Shown here piece after piece: positions 1 to 6,221 of a stretch of 6,221 nucleotides of DNA. Made by a program: the position numbers and the translations under genes. Under the pieces are notes generated by a model that worked only from the letters and a program-made list of their open reading frames with translations, had not been told where the DNA came from and ran no database searches. Numbering within the stretch: position 1 is the first letter of the stretch; each line of letters begins with the position of its first letter. Where the stretch lies: contig CAMMZE010000068.1 in NCBI GenBank assembly GCA_946529195.1, positions 1 to 6,221 on the forward strand. The letters run 5' to 3'. Source of the DNA: an uncultured Lachnospiraceae bacterium (lineage in GTDB: Bacteria; Bacillota_A; Clostridia; Lachnospirales; Lachnospiraceae).

Positions 1-2
1 TG

Positions 3-55
3 AAAGAACATCGAGTCTGTGGAAATGTATATTTTTGCAGACTCGATGTTCTTTT
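3..55 (+). terminator. Intrinsic terminator of an upstream gene outside the window
   Basis: Bases 3-19 and 38-54 are perfect reverse complements (17 bp, starting AAAGAACATC), separated by an 18-base loop (20-37). The right arm ends in a T-rich stretch (TTCTTTTCTGT, 49-59), so transcription from the left would end here. The stem also begins with AAAG, which gives a short T run on the opposite strand, so weak termination in the other direction is possible. No gene end is visible to the left, so the gene it serves is unknown. The loop is longer than in a typical terminator, and another structured role cannot be excluded. Confidence 0.75.
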
Positions 56-58
56 CTG

Positions 59-67
59 TGATAGAAT
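59..67 (+). promoter_or_regulatory. Candidate extended -10 promoter for the Sel1-DUF6273 gene
   Basis: TGATAGAAT reads as an extended -10 element (TGn followed by TAGAAT, five of six matches to TATAAT). It lies just after the tail of the preceding terminator and 36 bases before the ATG at 104, which would leave a leader of about 30 bases. No good -35 box lies at the usual distance (39-44 is AGACTC), so the call rests on the extended -10 alone. The TATATT at 28-33, in the hairpin loop, is an alternative but also lacks a good -35 box. Confidence 0.4.
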
Positions 68-103
68 AGAAAAAAGGTTTGTCGGAAGGAGGATTCATTC
101 GTT

Positions 104-3100
104 ATGGCAGTGGAGAAAAACAGAAAATACTCTGTCAATACAGAGAAACTGCAAGAACGCGTGAAAAAGGTATATGAGTCCGGAAATTCTTCCCGCATGG
201 AGAAGATCCGGAAGGAACTTACCAAAGCAGGCGATACAGAGAGTATTCTGACGGTTGGTACATCCTTCCTTTTGGGGAAAAACCTGCCGGCAGACCGGCC
301 GCAGGCACTCGCATGGCTCAGGCTGGCTGCTCAGAACGGTAATCCGGAAGGACAGTTTCATTATGCATGGATGCTGGATGCCGGGAATACTGCCGATCCG
401 GAAGGACTGAGCGCCGCATCCTGGTACCTGAAAGCCGCCTCCGGAGGGAACCGTCAGGCCATGTTTATGCTGGCATGTGCTTGTTTTACCGGCCAGGGAC
501 CGGAGCAGAGCGAGGCGAATGCGAATGCAAAAGAAGGCCAGAGCTGGAAGAGAAAAGCTGACTTAAAGGATTATGAGATACATGAACTTATTGAGGAGGC
601 TTATTTTTGCGGCAGTCCGGCCATTGTGCGCCGGATCCGTGATGCATTTCCTTATGTAGGGGATGTAGTCGGTGCGACCATGATCGGCGATGCCATCAGC
701 AGTGAGATCATCCGGGGCCAGGACCATGAAGAAGCCATACGCTGGTACCGGACAGCCGCAGAAATAGCAGTACCGGGAGAGCAGTGCCTGATTGCCAAGC
801 AGCTGGAGGACGGAACCGGGATCACGGCAGACCTCAGAGAAGCCATTCACTGTTATGAGATGGCTGCGGAAGGCGGCAATACAGAAAGCATGCGCCTTCT
901 GGGGATTCTGGCAGATGATGAGGACTACCCGGAAGGAAAGAAAGCGCCTGTCAGGTCAAATGAAGAAGTATTCGGACGGGCCAAAGAGGCACTGGAGGAA
1001 GGAGACCACCAGAGTGCTGTCCGGATCGCCATGCGGCTGGCCATGCGCGGCATGCCCCAGGCCCAGTATATGGTGGCACGGATCTGTGAAGAAGGAAAGG
1101 GCGGCCTGATCAAAGACTACCGCCAGGCCCTGGACTGGTACCGCAAGGCTGCGGATCAGGACTATGCGCCGGCCTGCTACCGGGTGGCCTGGTATTATGA
1201 CCGGGGGCGCGCAGTCCGGGAAGATCCTGTGGAGGCCTTCCGCTGGTACCAGAAAGCAGCTTATGCCGGAAGTCCCCGCGCAGCCAATCATCTGGCCAAT
1301 GCCTATATGGAGGGCAGAGGGGTGAGAACAGACCGGGAAGCTGCCTTTAGCTGGTATCAGACCTCTGCACAGGCAGGGAATGCAGCGGCCATGTACAATC
1401 TGTCAGTCTGCCTGCGTGATGGAGAAGGTACGAATGCAGATCTGGCCGGGGCTCTTGTCTGGGCCAGAAGAGCCATGGAAAACGGCAGCAGCAAGGCGCC
1501 TTCCATGATTGATACGGTTATGAAAAAGATAGAAGAAGCCGCGGAAAAAGGGGAGACCGGTCCGGCTCTGGCCCTGGGCCGCATCTATGAGACCGGCAGC
1601 GACCTGGCCCCGGCTGATGAAGCGGAAAGTCTTCGCTGGTACAAGCTTGCGGCTGACAGCGGAGATCCGGCCGGCCTGATCGTCCTCGGCAGGCGGTCTC
1701 TGCAGGCAGGTGATGAGGAGGCGGCGCAGGCTCTGTTTCAGAGAGCCGCTGCGGCCGGAGACCGGGACGGCATGTTTTATCTGGCTTCCCGCTATGCCGC
1801 TGAAGGGAAAATCAGCCCCCTTCCCTGCGAGGAAGAGGCCTGGACATTTTACAGCGGCAGCACAAAAAAGGAACTTTTGGAGCATATAGCAGAGGATGCC
1901 TATTCCGAGGCGCTGACTTTGCAGCTGCAGAAAGAATATGACCGGGCCTATGAAAGGTTTTCCTTCGCAGCTTTGCTGGGCCATGCCAAAGCCTGCGCCC
2001 ATACCGGGCGTCTTTCTCGGCTGGGGAAAGGAACAGAGCAGGATACAGATGCGGCAGTCAAGTGGCTGAAAAAGGCATTTGACGCAGGGCAGGACACTTC
2101 TTTTGAACTCTTTGAAGCCAGCATGCAGAAGGAGGATTATCAGGAGGCTGCCGCCTGGGCAAATACCTATGAAGAAAAGCATGGGGACGGGAAAGCAAGG
2201 CGGATCCTGCTTGCCCGGGCTGAGGAGATCCTGAAAGCCGGACTGGATGATAAAAAAGCCCGGAGAGAGCGGGCGGCTTTTGTCAAGTTCCGCCAGGCAG
2301 CCAGAATGGGACTGCCTGCGGCATGGCTGCAGGCCGGCGAAATGTATCTGGATGGCCGGGGAGTCGGGCAGAATGCCTCCAAGGCTGCCGCCTGCTTCCG
2401 GAAAGCCGGAGAAGGAGGCGAGCAGAAGGCCCGCTCTGCCTATGCCCGTCTCTATTATGAAGAGGGCATGACAGAGCTGGACGGGCAGAAAGCCTTTGCC
2501 TGGCTGCAGGAAGAAATCTTTCTGGCAAAAGTGGGAGATACCTTTTCCTTTGGAAATTATTATGCTGTGGATGAGACAGATCCCGGCTGGCGGATCCTCT
2601 GGAGAGTCCTGGAAAAGACAGAAAGCGAGCTGACGGCGGTTAGTGAATATGTGATTGACGCGGTGCCCTGGCAGGACGGTCTGACGCAGGTGCAGTGGGC
2701 AGGGTCTGCCCTCCGGCATTGGCTCAACCATGATTTTGTCATGTTTGCTTTTTCCTCCCAGGAGAGGATCCTGCTGAAAAAGGCAGCCGTTCAGACGGAA
2801 GACAATCCCGATTACGGGACATCTGCAGGACCGGCCTGTTATGACAGGGTCAGCCTGCTGAGCATGGAAGAAGCCCTGCGCTATTTCACACCTGCGGGAG
2901 AAAGTGCGCAAAGGCACGTGATCGAGGATCCGGACGGGAAGGCAGACATGCCATTTGGGGTCAAAGAGGCCGTATGGTATGATCCCTGCGGGCTGGGCGC
3001 TGTGGCCGAACCGACCCCCTTTGCCATTGCGCGCGGCGCCGGACAGGAGGAAGAGACCGGAGGCTGCAGCTGGTGGCTTCGCTCGCCCGGATGTGCAGGC

Positions 3101-3247
3101 GGCGCAGAAGGGGATGACCCTTCCGGCGGGACAGGCTATGCGGCATATGTGATGACTGCCGGAGAAATCTACTCTCTGGGGGACAGCGCAGACAGCGTCA
3201 AGGGCCTGCGGCCGGTGATCCGGCTGATCAGGCAGACAATGCAATAA
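104..3247 (+). CDS. Large Sel1-like repeat protein with C-terminal DUF6273 domain
   Basis: This encodes a 1047-residue protein with no signal peptide and no membrane segment, so it is probably cytoplasmic. A charged helical N-terminus (about 1-45) is followed by many Sel1-type helical repeats with the pattern A..WY.KAA..G...A...LA..Y..G.G. The clearest are near residues 66-93, 208-240, 244-270, 340-372, 376-408, 411-443, 507-536, 724-756 and 759-788; those between are degenerate. Residues 806-1041 form a DUF6273 domain, with WRVLEK (833-838), RHWLNHDF (871-878), SLLSMEEALRYF (917-928), TPFA (971-974), WWLRSP (990-995) and GLRPVIRL (1034-1041). Sel1 repeats usually form scaffolds for protein-protein contacts. 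DUF6273 has no established activity that I know of; the WWLRSP and GLRP motifs resemble C-type lectin/FGE-like folds, which would suggest binding (inference). The ATG is preceded by AAGGAGGA (86-93) with a 10-base gap. The GH13 gene follows after 26 bases, probably in the same operon. Family assignment is firm; function is unknown. Confidence 0.93.
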   Translation: MAVEKNRKYSVNTEKLQERVKKVYESGNSSRMEKIRKELTKAGDTESILTVGTSFLLGKNLPADRPQALAWLRLAAQNGNPEGQFHYAWMLDAGNTADPEGLSAASWYLKAASGGNRQAMFMLACACFTGQGPEQSEANANAKEGQSWKRKADLKDYEIHELIEEAYFCGSPAIVRRIRDAFPYVGDVVGATMIGDAISSEIIRGQDHEEAIRWYRTAAEIAVPGEQCLIAKQLEDGTGITADLREAIHCYEMAAEGGNTESMRLLGILADDEDYPEGKKAPVRSNEEVFGRAKEALEEGDHQSAVRIAMRLAMRGMPQAQYMVARICEEGKGGLIKDYRQALDWYRKAADQDYAPACYRVAWYYDRGRAVREDPVEAFRWYQKAAYAGSPRAANHLANAYMEGRGVRTDREAAFSWYQTSAQAGNAAAMYNLSVCLRDGEGTNADLAGALVWARRAMENGSSKAPSMIDTVMKKIEEAAEKGETGPALALGRIYETGSDLAPADEAESLRWYKLAADSGDPAGLIVLGRRSLQAGDEEAAQALFQRAAAAGDRDGMFYLASRYAAEGKISPLPCEEEAWTFYSGSTKKELLEHIAEDAYSEALTLQLQKEYDRAYERFSFAALLGHAKACAHTGRLSRLGKGTEQDTDAAVKWLKKAFDAGQDTSFELFEASMQKEDYQEAAAWANTYEEKHGDGKARRILLARAEEILKAGLDDKKARRERAAFVKFRQAARMGLPAAWLQAGEMYLDGRGVGQNASKAAACFRKAGEGGEQKARSAYARLYYEEGMTELDGQKAFAWLQEEIFLAKVGDTFSFGNYYAVDETDPGWRILWRVLEKTESELTAVSEYVIDAVPWQDGLTQVQWAGSALRHWLNHDFVMFAFSSQERILLKKAAVQTEDNPDYGTSAGPACYDRVSLLSMEEALRYFTPAGESAQRHVIEDPDGKADMPFGVKEAVWYDPCGLGAVAEPTPFAIARGAGQEEETGGCSWWLRSPGCAGGAEGDDPSGGTGYAAYVMTAGEIYSLGDSADSVKGLRPVIRLIRQTMQ

Positions 3248-3257
3248 TACTAGTATT

Positions 3258-3264
3258 GGAGGAG
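3258..3264 (+). promoter_or_regulatory. Ribosome binding site that fixes the GH13 start at TTG 3274
   Basis: GGAGGAG is a near-perfect Shine-Dalgarno sequence lying 9 bases before TTG at 3274. The longest open frame begins at an earlier TTG (3256), but that codon overlaps this site and has no Shine-Dalgarno of its own at proper distance. Starting there would add six residues encoded largely by the ribosome binding site. The first internal in-frame ATG falls far inside the catalytic barrel, so 3274 is the best start. Confidence 0.85.
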
Positions 3265-3273
3265 ATCATTACT

Positions 3274-4584
3274 TTGTGGGCATATGAGACAGTTTTTTAT
3301 CAGATCTACCCGCTGGGGGCATTTGGAGCGCCCTTTGAAAATGACGGCAGACAGGAACACCGGATCCTGAAAGCAATCGAGTGGATCCCGCATTTACAGA
3401 AACTCGGCATCGGAGCGGTTTATTTTTCCCCTCTTTTTGAGTCAGATACCCATGGCTACAATACAAGGGATTACCGCAAAATCGACTGCAGGCTGGGAAC
3501 CAATGAGGATTTCAGGCAGGTCTGCACCGCTCTGCATGAGGCAGGGATCCGTGTGATCTTAGATGGCGTGTTCAATCACGCAGGCCGCGGCTTTTTTGCC
3601 TTTCAGGATGTTTTGCAGTATAGAGAGAACTCCCGTTACCGCGACTGGTTTTATCTCAGTTTTGAAGGGGACAGCCCTTACGGGGACGGACTCTGGTATG
3701 AGGGATGGGAAGGCAACTATGATCTGGTAAAACTCAATCTCAGAAATGAAGAAGTTGTCCGCTATCTGTTGGACAGCGTGCATGGCTGGATCGATGAATT
3801 CGGGATCGACGGTCTCCGTCTGGATGTGGCCTATATGGTGGACCGCGATTTTCTGCGCAGACTCCGCTGGGAATGCAGTCAGCACAAGGAAGACTTTTTC
3901 CTGCTTGGCGAGATGCTGCACGGAGACTACAAGCAGATCATGAATGAGGAAATGTGTCACAGCGTGACCAATTATGAGTGCTATAAGGGACTCTATTCCA
4001 GCTTTAACAGCATGAATCTCTTTGAAATCGTCCATTCCCTGCAGCGGCAGTTCGGCCCGGAGCCCTGGACCTTGTATCAGGGACAGCATCTGCTTTCTTT
4101 CGCGGACAACCACGATGTGACCAGGACAGCCAGCATCCTGCGGGAGCCTGCCCATCTGCCCCTGCTCTATACGATCCTCTTTGCCATGCCCGGCATCCCC
4201 ATGATCTATTACGGCAGTGAGTGGGGGATGAAAGGGGACAAATCCTGGGGCGATCAGGCCCTTCGCCCGGCAGTGGAAAGGCCGGAGTGGAATGAGCTGA
4301 CAGATCATATCCAGAGACTGGCCGTTGCCTGGAAAGAAAGCAGGGCCCTCCAGTACGGAGCATTCCGGTCCCTTCTTCTGACCAACCGCCAGTGCGTGCT
4401 GGAGAGAGGGCTTTCGGATGGATCGGAGCGGATCCTGGCAGCGGTCAATGCGGACGGGGAGCCTTTTACGGCATATTTTGATGCGGGAGCCGGCAGCGGG
4501 CTGGATCTTCTTTCCGGGAAGGAAATCGATCTGAGCGGCGGGCTTTTCATGCCGCCTTTTTCCAGTTTTTTGCTTCGTGTATAA
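3274..4584 (+). CDS. GH13 alpha-amylase family enzyme, neopullulanase/cyclomaltodextrinase-like
   Basis: This 436-residue glycoside hydrolase of family 13 is expected to cleave alpha-1,4 (possibly alpha-1,6) bonds in maltodextrins or cyclodextrins. It has no signal peptide, so it should act in the cytoplasm on imported oligosaccharides. The (beta/alpha)8 barrel starts almost at once (YQIYPLGAFG, 9-18). Conserved regions are HGYNTRDY (60-67), DGVFNH (97-102), LVKLN (151-155, matching the MPKLN region of neopullulanase-type enzymes), GLRLDVAY (180-187, nucleophile Asp184), LLGEMLHGD (210-218, acid/base Glu213) and FADNHD (276-281, Asp281). All three catalytic carboxylates and Arg182 are present, so it should be active. 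A short beta-sandwich C domain fills about 358-436. The N-terminal CBM34-like domain of classical neopullulanases and maltogenic amylases, about 120 residues, is absent. The gene lies 26 bases after the Sel1-DUF6273 gene and is followed by a terminator, so it is probably last in that operon. Exact substrate is not determined; a transferase is possible. Confidence 0.93.
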   Translation: MWAYETVFYQIYPLGAFGAPFENDGRQEHRILKAIEWIPHLQKLGIGAVYFSPLFESDTHGYNTRDYRKIDCRLGTNEDFRQVCTALHEAGIRVILDGVFNHAGRGFFAFQDVLQYRENSRYRDWFYLSFEGDSPYGDGLWYEGWEGNYDLVKLNLRNEEVVRYLLDSVHGWIDEFGIDGLRLDVAYMVDRDFLRRLRWECSQHKEDFFLLGEMLHGDYKQIMNEEMCHSVTNYECYKGLYSSFNSMNLFEIVHSLQRQFGPEPWTLYQGQHLLSFADNHDVTRTASILREPAHLPLLYTILFAMPGIPMIYYGSEWGMKGDKSWGDQALRPAVERPEWNELTDHIQRLAVAWKESRALQYGAFRSLLLTNRQCVLERGLSDGSERILAAVNADGEPFTAYFDAGAGSGLDLLSGKEIDLSGGLFMPPFSSFLLRV

Positions 4585-4603
4585 GAAAAGGTTCAAAAAT
4601 GAG

Positions 4604-4646
4604 ACTGCAGGAAGTGTGAATAGGTCTTCACACTTCCTGCAGTTTT
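4604..4646 (+). terminator. Intrinsic terminator after the GH13 gene
   Basis: Bases 4604-4620 (ACTGCAGGAAGTGTGAA) and 4627-4643 are perfect reverse complements, giving a 17-bp stem with a 6-base loop (TAGGTC), followed by T residues (4644-4646, then CTGT). It begins 19 bases after the GH13 stop. An A run at 4595-4599 lies to the left of the stem, so it could also act, less strongly, on the opposite strand. It overlaps the promoter of the next gene. Confidence 0.88.
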
Positions 4647-4655
4647 CTGTATAAT
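4627..4655 (+). promoter_or_regulatory. Sigma-70/sigma-A type promoter for the AI-2E family gene
   Basis: TTCACA (4627-4632, five of six matches to TTGACA) and TATAAT (4650-4655, perfect) are separated by exactly 17 bases. The predicted start of transcription is near 4662, giving a leader of about 40 bases before the ATG at 4704. The -35 box and most of the spacer are the right arm of the GH13 terminator hairpin, so terminator and promoter share the same bases. No operator-like repeat other than the hairpin itself is visible. Confidence 0.75.
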
Positions 4656-4703
4656 AAGGAAAGCAAATTTTTACCGGACAGCTTATGACAAGGTGGTTAT
4701 AGG

Positions 4704-5948
4704 ATGAAGAAAAACCTGAAAAAATGGGTTGATCCCAGACTGACCCAGATTGCACTGTATGTGATTGCAACTTTTCTGATCATAGTCATTCTGACAAAAC
4801 TGATGGGCGGAGCAGGCACCGCAGCCGCGGCAGCCGCTAAGGGACTGCACTGGCTGAGCATTATTTTAAAGCCGCTTCTGGCAGGCTTTGCCTTTGCCTA
4901 TATTCTGTATCCTGTCGCCGTTTTCTTTGAGAAAAGATTATTGAAGATGGCTTTTTTTCAGAAACGGGAAAAGACAGCGCATTCACTGGCAGTCGCCATT
5001 ACCTGGCTTTTGATCGCCGTGGGCATTTTTGCCATGCTTTCTATTGTGATCTCAGCCGTCAGCAGAGAGCTTCGGACCATCCAGACAGAAGATATTCTGG
5101 AATTTCTGACAACCTTCTTTGCTTCTGTTGAAAATATGCTGACCCAGATCGGCAATTGGGTCAGTCAGCTCAATGTCAGTTCCGCGGATGTGCAGGATGC
5201 ACTGGAGACTCTGATTGAGAATCTGCAGGGGATGGCAGCGACGGCCGGGGAGAAGGCGGCAGCATCTTTGTCTTCACTGCCCGGTTTTCTGACCAACCTG
5301 CTCTTTGCCGTGATCTTCGGCGTCTATTTCATGCTGGATTCCAAAGGACTCATGCGCTACTGGGACAGGGTCCTCAAAGCCCTGACAGGCAAGAAGGGAT
5401 ATGCAGTTGTGCATCGTTTTATAAGCGATGCGGACAGCGTCTTTTCCGGATATATCCGGGGCCAGCTGATGGATGCGGTCATCATGTGCATCATGATTTC
5501 CCTGGCCCTGTCGCTTGTGAAGGTTCCGTTTGCGGTGATCATCGGCCTGATGACGGGTATCGGCAACCTGATTCCCTATGTCGGACCGGTCATCGCCTAT
5601 CTGTCTGTCGTGCTCGTCTGCCTGATCCACTTTGATCTGCAGAAGCTGATCCTGGCCGTGATCGTGGTCTTTGTGATCCAGACGATCGACGGCAATGTAA
5701 TCAATCCCAGACTCCTGGCACAGAGCATCAGCGTCCATCCCATGCTGGTGGTTGCAGCCCTCCTTGTGGGCGGCGCATTCGGCGGGATGCTGGGAATGCT
5801 GCTTGCAGTGCCTGTCGCAGCGCTGATCAAGATCTATTTTGACCGCCTGATCAGTTTTATGCTGGGCAAAAGGGAGCAGAGGATCCTGAAAGAGGAGAAA
5901 ATCCTGCAAAAGATAAAAGATCCGGAGGAAGGGAGCGAGGAAGCGTGA
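4704..5948 (+). CDS. AI-2E family transporter (PF01594-type membrane protein)
   Basis: This is a 414-residue integral membrane protein of the AI-2E/UPF0118 family (relatives include TqsA, PerM and YdiK). Hydrophobic segments are visible near residues 14-34, 50-74, 95-119, 193-211, 255-286, 290-309, 313-327 and 344-378. An amphipathic, mostly hydrophilic stretch (120-192) lies between the third and fourth, as is typical for the family. Family motifs are YIRGQL (250-255), IPYVGP (290-295), DGNVINPRL (329-337), HP (345-346) and the glycine-rich GGAFGGMLGMLLAVPVAAL (356-374). The tail (388-414) is charged and probably cytoplasmic. TqsA has been linked to autoinducer-2 export, and other members to sodium/proton exchange, so the substrate here is unknown; no luxS or lsr gene is in the window. 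The ATG is preceded by AAGGTGG (4690-4696) with a 7-base gap. The gene has its own promoter in the preceding terminator and overlaps the next gene by four bases. Length is normal for the family. Confidence 0.93.
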   Translation: MKKNLKKWVDPRLTQIALYVIATFLIIVILTKLMGGAGTAAAAAAKGLHWLSIILKPLLAGFAFAYILYPVAVFFEKRLLKMAFFQKREKTAHSLAVAITWLLIAVGIFAMLSIVISAVSRELRTIQTEDILEFLTTFFASVENMLTQIGNWVSQLNVSSADVQDALETLIENLQGMAATAGEKAAASLSSLPGFLTNLLFAVIFGVYFMLDSKGLMRYWDRVLKALTGKKGYAVVHRFISDADSVFSGYIRGQLMDAVIMCIMISLALSLVKVPFAVIIGLMTGIGNLIPYVGPVIAYLSVVLVCLIHFDLQKLILAVIVVFVIQTIDGNVINPRLLAQSISVHPMLVVAALLVGGAFGGMLGMLLAVPVAALIKIYFDRLISFMLGKREQRILKEEKILQKIKDPEEGSEEA

Positions 5949-6221
5949 GGATCGGTTTGATCTCTGACCTGCATATAGACATCAATGAGGCTTATCCCGT
6001 TATGGATCTGCTGGCCGCAAAATGCCGGCAGGAGAGCCTGGATCTGCTGGTTATCGCGGGCGATGTCAGCGAGACGCCTGCCCGGACCATCAGGGCAGTG
6101 CGCAGCCTGCAGGAGGATCTGCAGACGGATACAGGATGCCGGGTCTGTTATGTGCCGGGGAATCATGATATGTGGAATAAAAACTGTCCTGACAGGAAAA
6201 CGGAAGAAATTGCGGCGGCTT
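5945..6221 (+). CDS. Metallophosphoesterase, calcineurin-like (N-terminal part, cut by window edge)
   Basis: Only the first 92 residues lie in the window; the frame is open to the right edge. The start is GTG at 5945, reading VRIGLISDLHID. Metal-binding motifs of the calcineurin-like phosphoesterase fold appear in order: DLH (Asp8, His10), GDV (Asp40) and GNHD (Asn73, His74, Asp75). Remaining metal ligands should lie beyond the window. The enzyme should be a soluble, two-metal phosphoesterase; whether it acts on nucleic acid, cyclic nucleotides, lipids or protein cannot be told from this part. The GTG overlaps the TGA of the AI-2E gene (GTGA, 5945-5948), and AAGGGAG (5929-5935) inside that gene lies 9 bases before the start, so the two are very likely co-transcribed and translationally coupled. 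Confidence 0.92.
   Translation, partial: MRIGLISDLHIDINEAYPVMDLLAAKCRQESLDLLVIAGDVSETPARTIRAVRSLQEDLQTDTGCRVCYVPGNHDMWNKNCPDRKTEEIAAA

Noticed and set aside
1403..3244. 613-codon open frame on the minus strand inside the Sel1-DUF6273 gene
   Set aside because: It is codon-aligned with the + strand gene and stays open because TTA, CTA and TCA codons, which would be stops on the other strand, are rare in this GC-leaning gene. Its translation is rich in Cys, Pro, Arg and Phe and shows no domain I recognise.
2900..3247. Variable region of a diversity-generating retroelement, suggested by the WWLRSP and GLRP motifs at the gene's 3' end
   Set aside because: No reverse transcriptase, no template repeat copy of this stretch, and no clustering of AAY codons are visible in the window.
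3248..3273. Separate promoter or terminator between the Sel1-DUF6273 and GH13 genes
   Set aside because: The 26 bases hold a Shine-Dalgarno site and no hairpin or -10/-35 pair that I can support.
3559..4770. 403-codon open frame on the minus strand across the GH13 gene and the intergenic region
   Set aside because: It runs opposite a gene with all catalytic motifs intact, crosses a terminator hairpin and a promoter, and has no recognisable protein family.
2220..5900. Recurring GATCCTG words such as cggatcctgaaag and aggatcctgaaag
   Set aside because: They fall in frame as Arg-Ile-Leu or similar codons with the ATC-CTG preference of this genome; spacing and flanks are not conserved, so they do not look like a repeat family.
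5274..5909. 211-codon minus-strand frame rich in His, Asp and Gln opposite the AI-2E gene
   Set aside because: The unusual composition is the complement of Val, Leu, Ile and Ala codons of membrane segments; it is a shadow of the real gene.

Overview
The window looks like an ordinary chromosomal stretch from a low-to-mid GC Gram-positive anaerobe of the Clostridia, most likely a gut Lachnospiraceae. This assignment is inferred from gene style. Coding DNA is a little over half G+C by eye, with a strong preference for CTG, GCC and ATC codons. Shine-Dalgarno sites are strong (AAGGAGGA, GGAGGAG, AAGGTGG), TTG and GTG are used as starts, intrinsic terminators are U-tailed, and the first gene ends in a DUF6273 domain, which is common in these bacteria. 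No rRNA, tRNA, CRISPR array, insertion sequence or phage gene is visible.

Layout: bases 1-55 hold a perfect 17-bp hairpin with a T-rich tail, taken as the terminator of a gene lying to the left of the window. A possible extended -10 promoter (59-67) follows. The first gene (104-3247) encodes a 1047-residue cytoplasmic protein built mostly of Sel1-type helical repeats and ending in a DUF6273 domain. After 26 bases comes a 436-residue GH13 alpha-amylase-family enzyme of neopullulanase/cyclomaltodextrinase type (3274-4584), which starts at a TTG codon preceded by an ideal ribosome binding site. These two genes probably form one transcript, ended by a second perfect 17-bp hairpin terminator (4604-4646).

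The next unit starts on top of that terminator. A near-consensus sigma-70/sigma-A promoter (TTCACA, 17 bp, TATAAT; 4627-4655) has its -35 box at the start of the right arm of the hairpin and drives an AI-2E-family membrane protein (4704-5948). The GTG start of a metallophosphoesterase overlaps the stop of the AI-2E gene by four bases (GTGA) and runs off the right edge (5945-6221), so these two are very likely translationally coupled.

All genes are on the + strand. The GH13 enzyme points to intracellular maltodextrin or cyclodextrin breakdown. The Sel1-DUF6273 protein looks like a scaffold or binding protein of unknown partner. The AI-2E protein and phosphoesterase form a separate membrane/phosphoesterase unit whose substrates cannot be read from the sequence. 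I see no clear new defence, mobile or RNA system. The most interesting items are the Sel1-DUF6273 fusion, its pairing with a GH13 enzyme, and the promoter embedded in a terminator.
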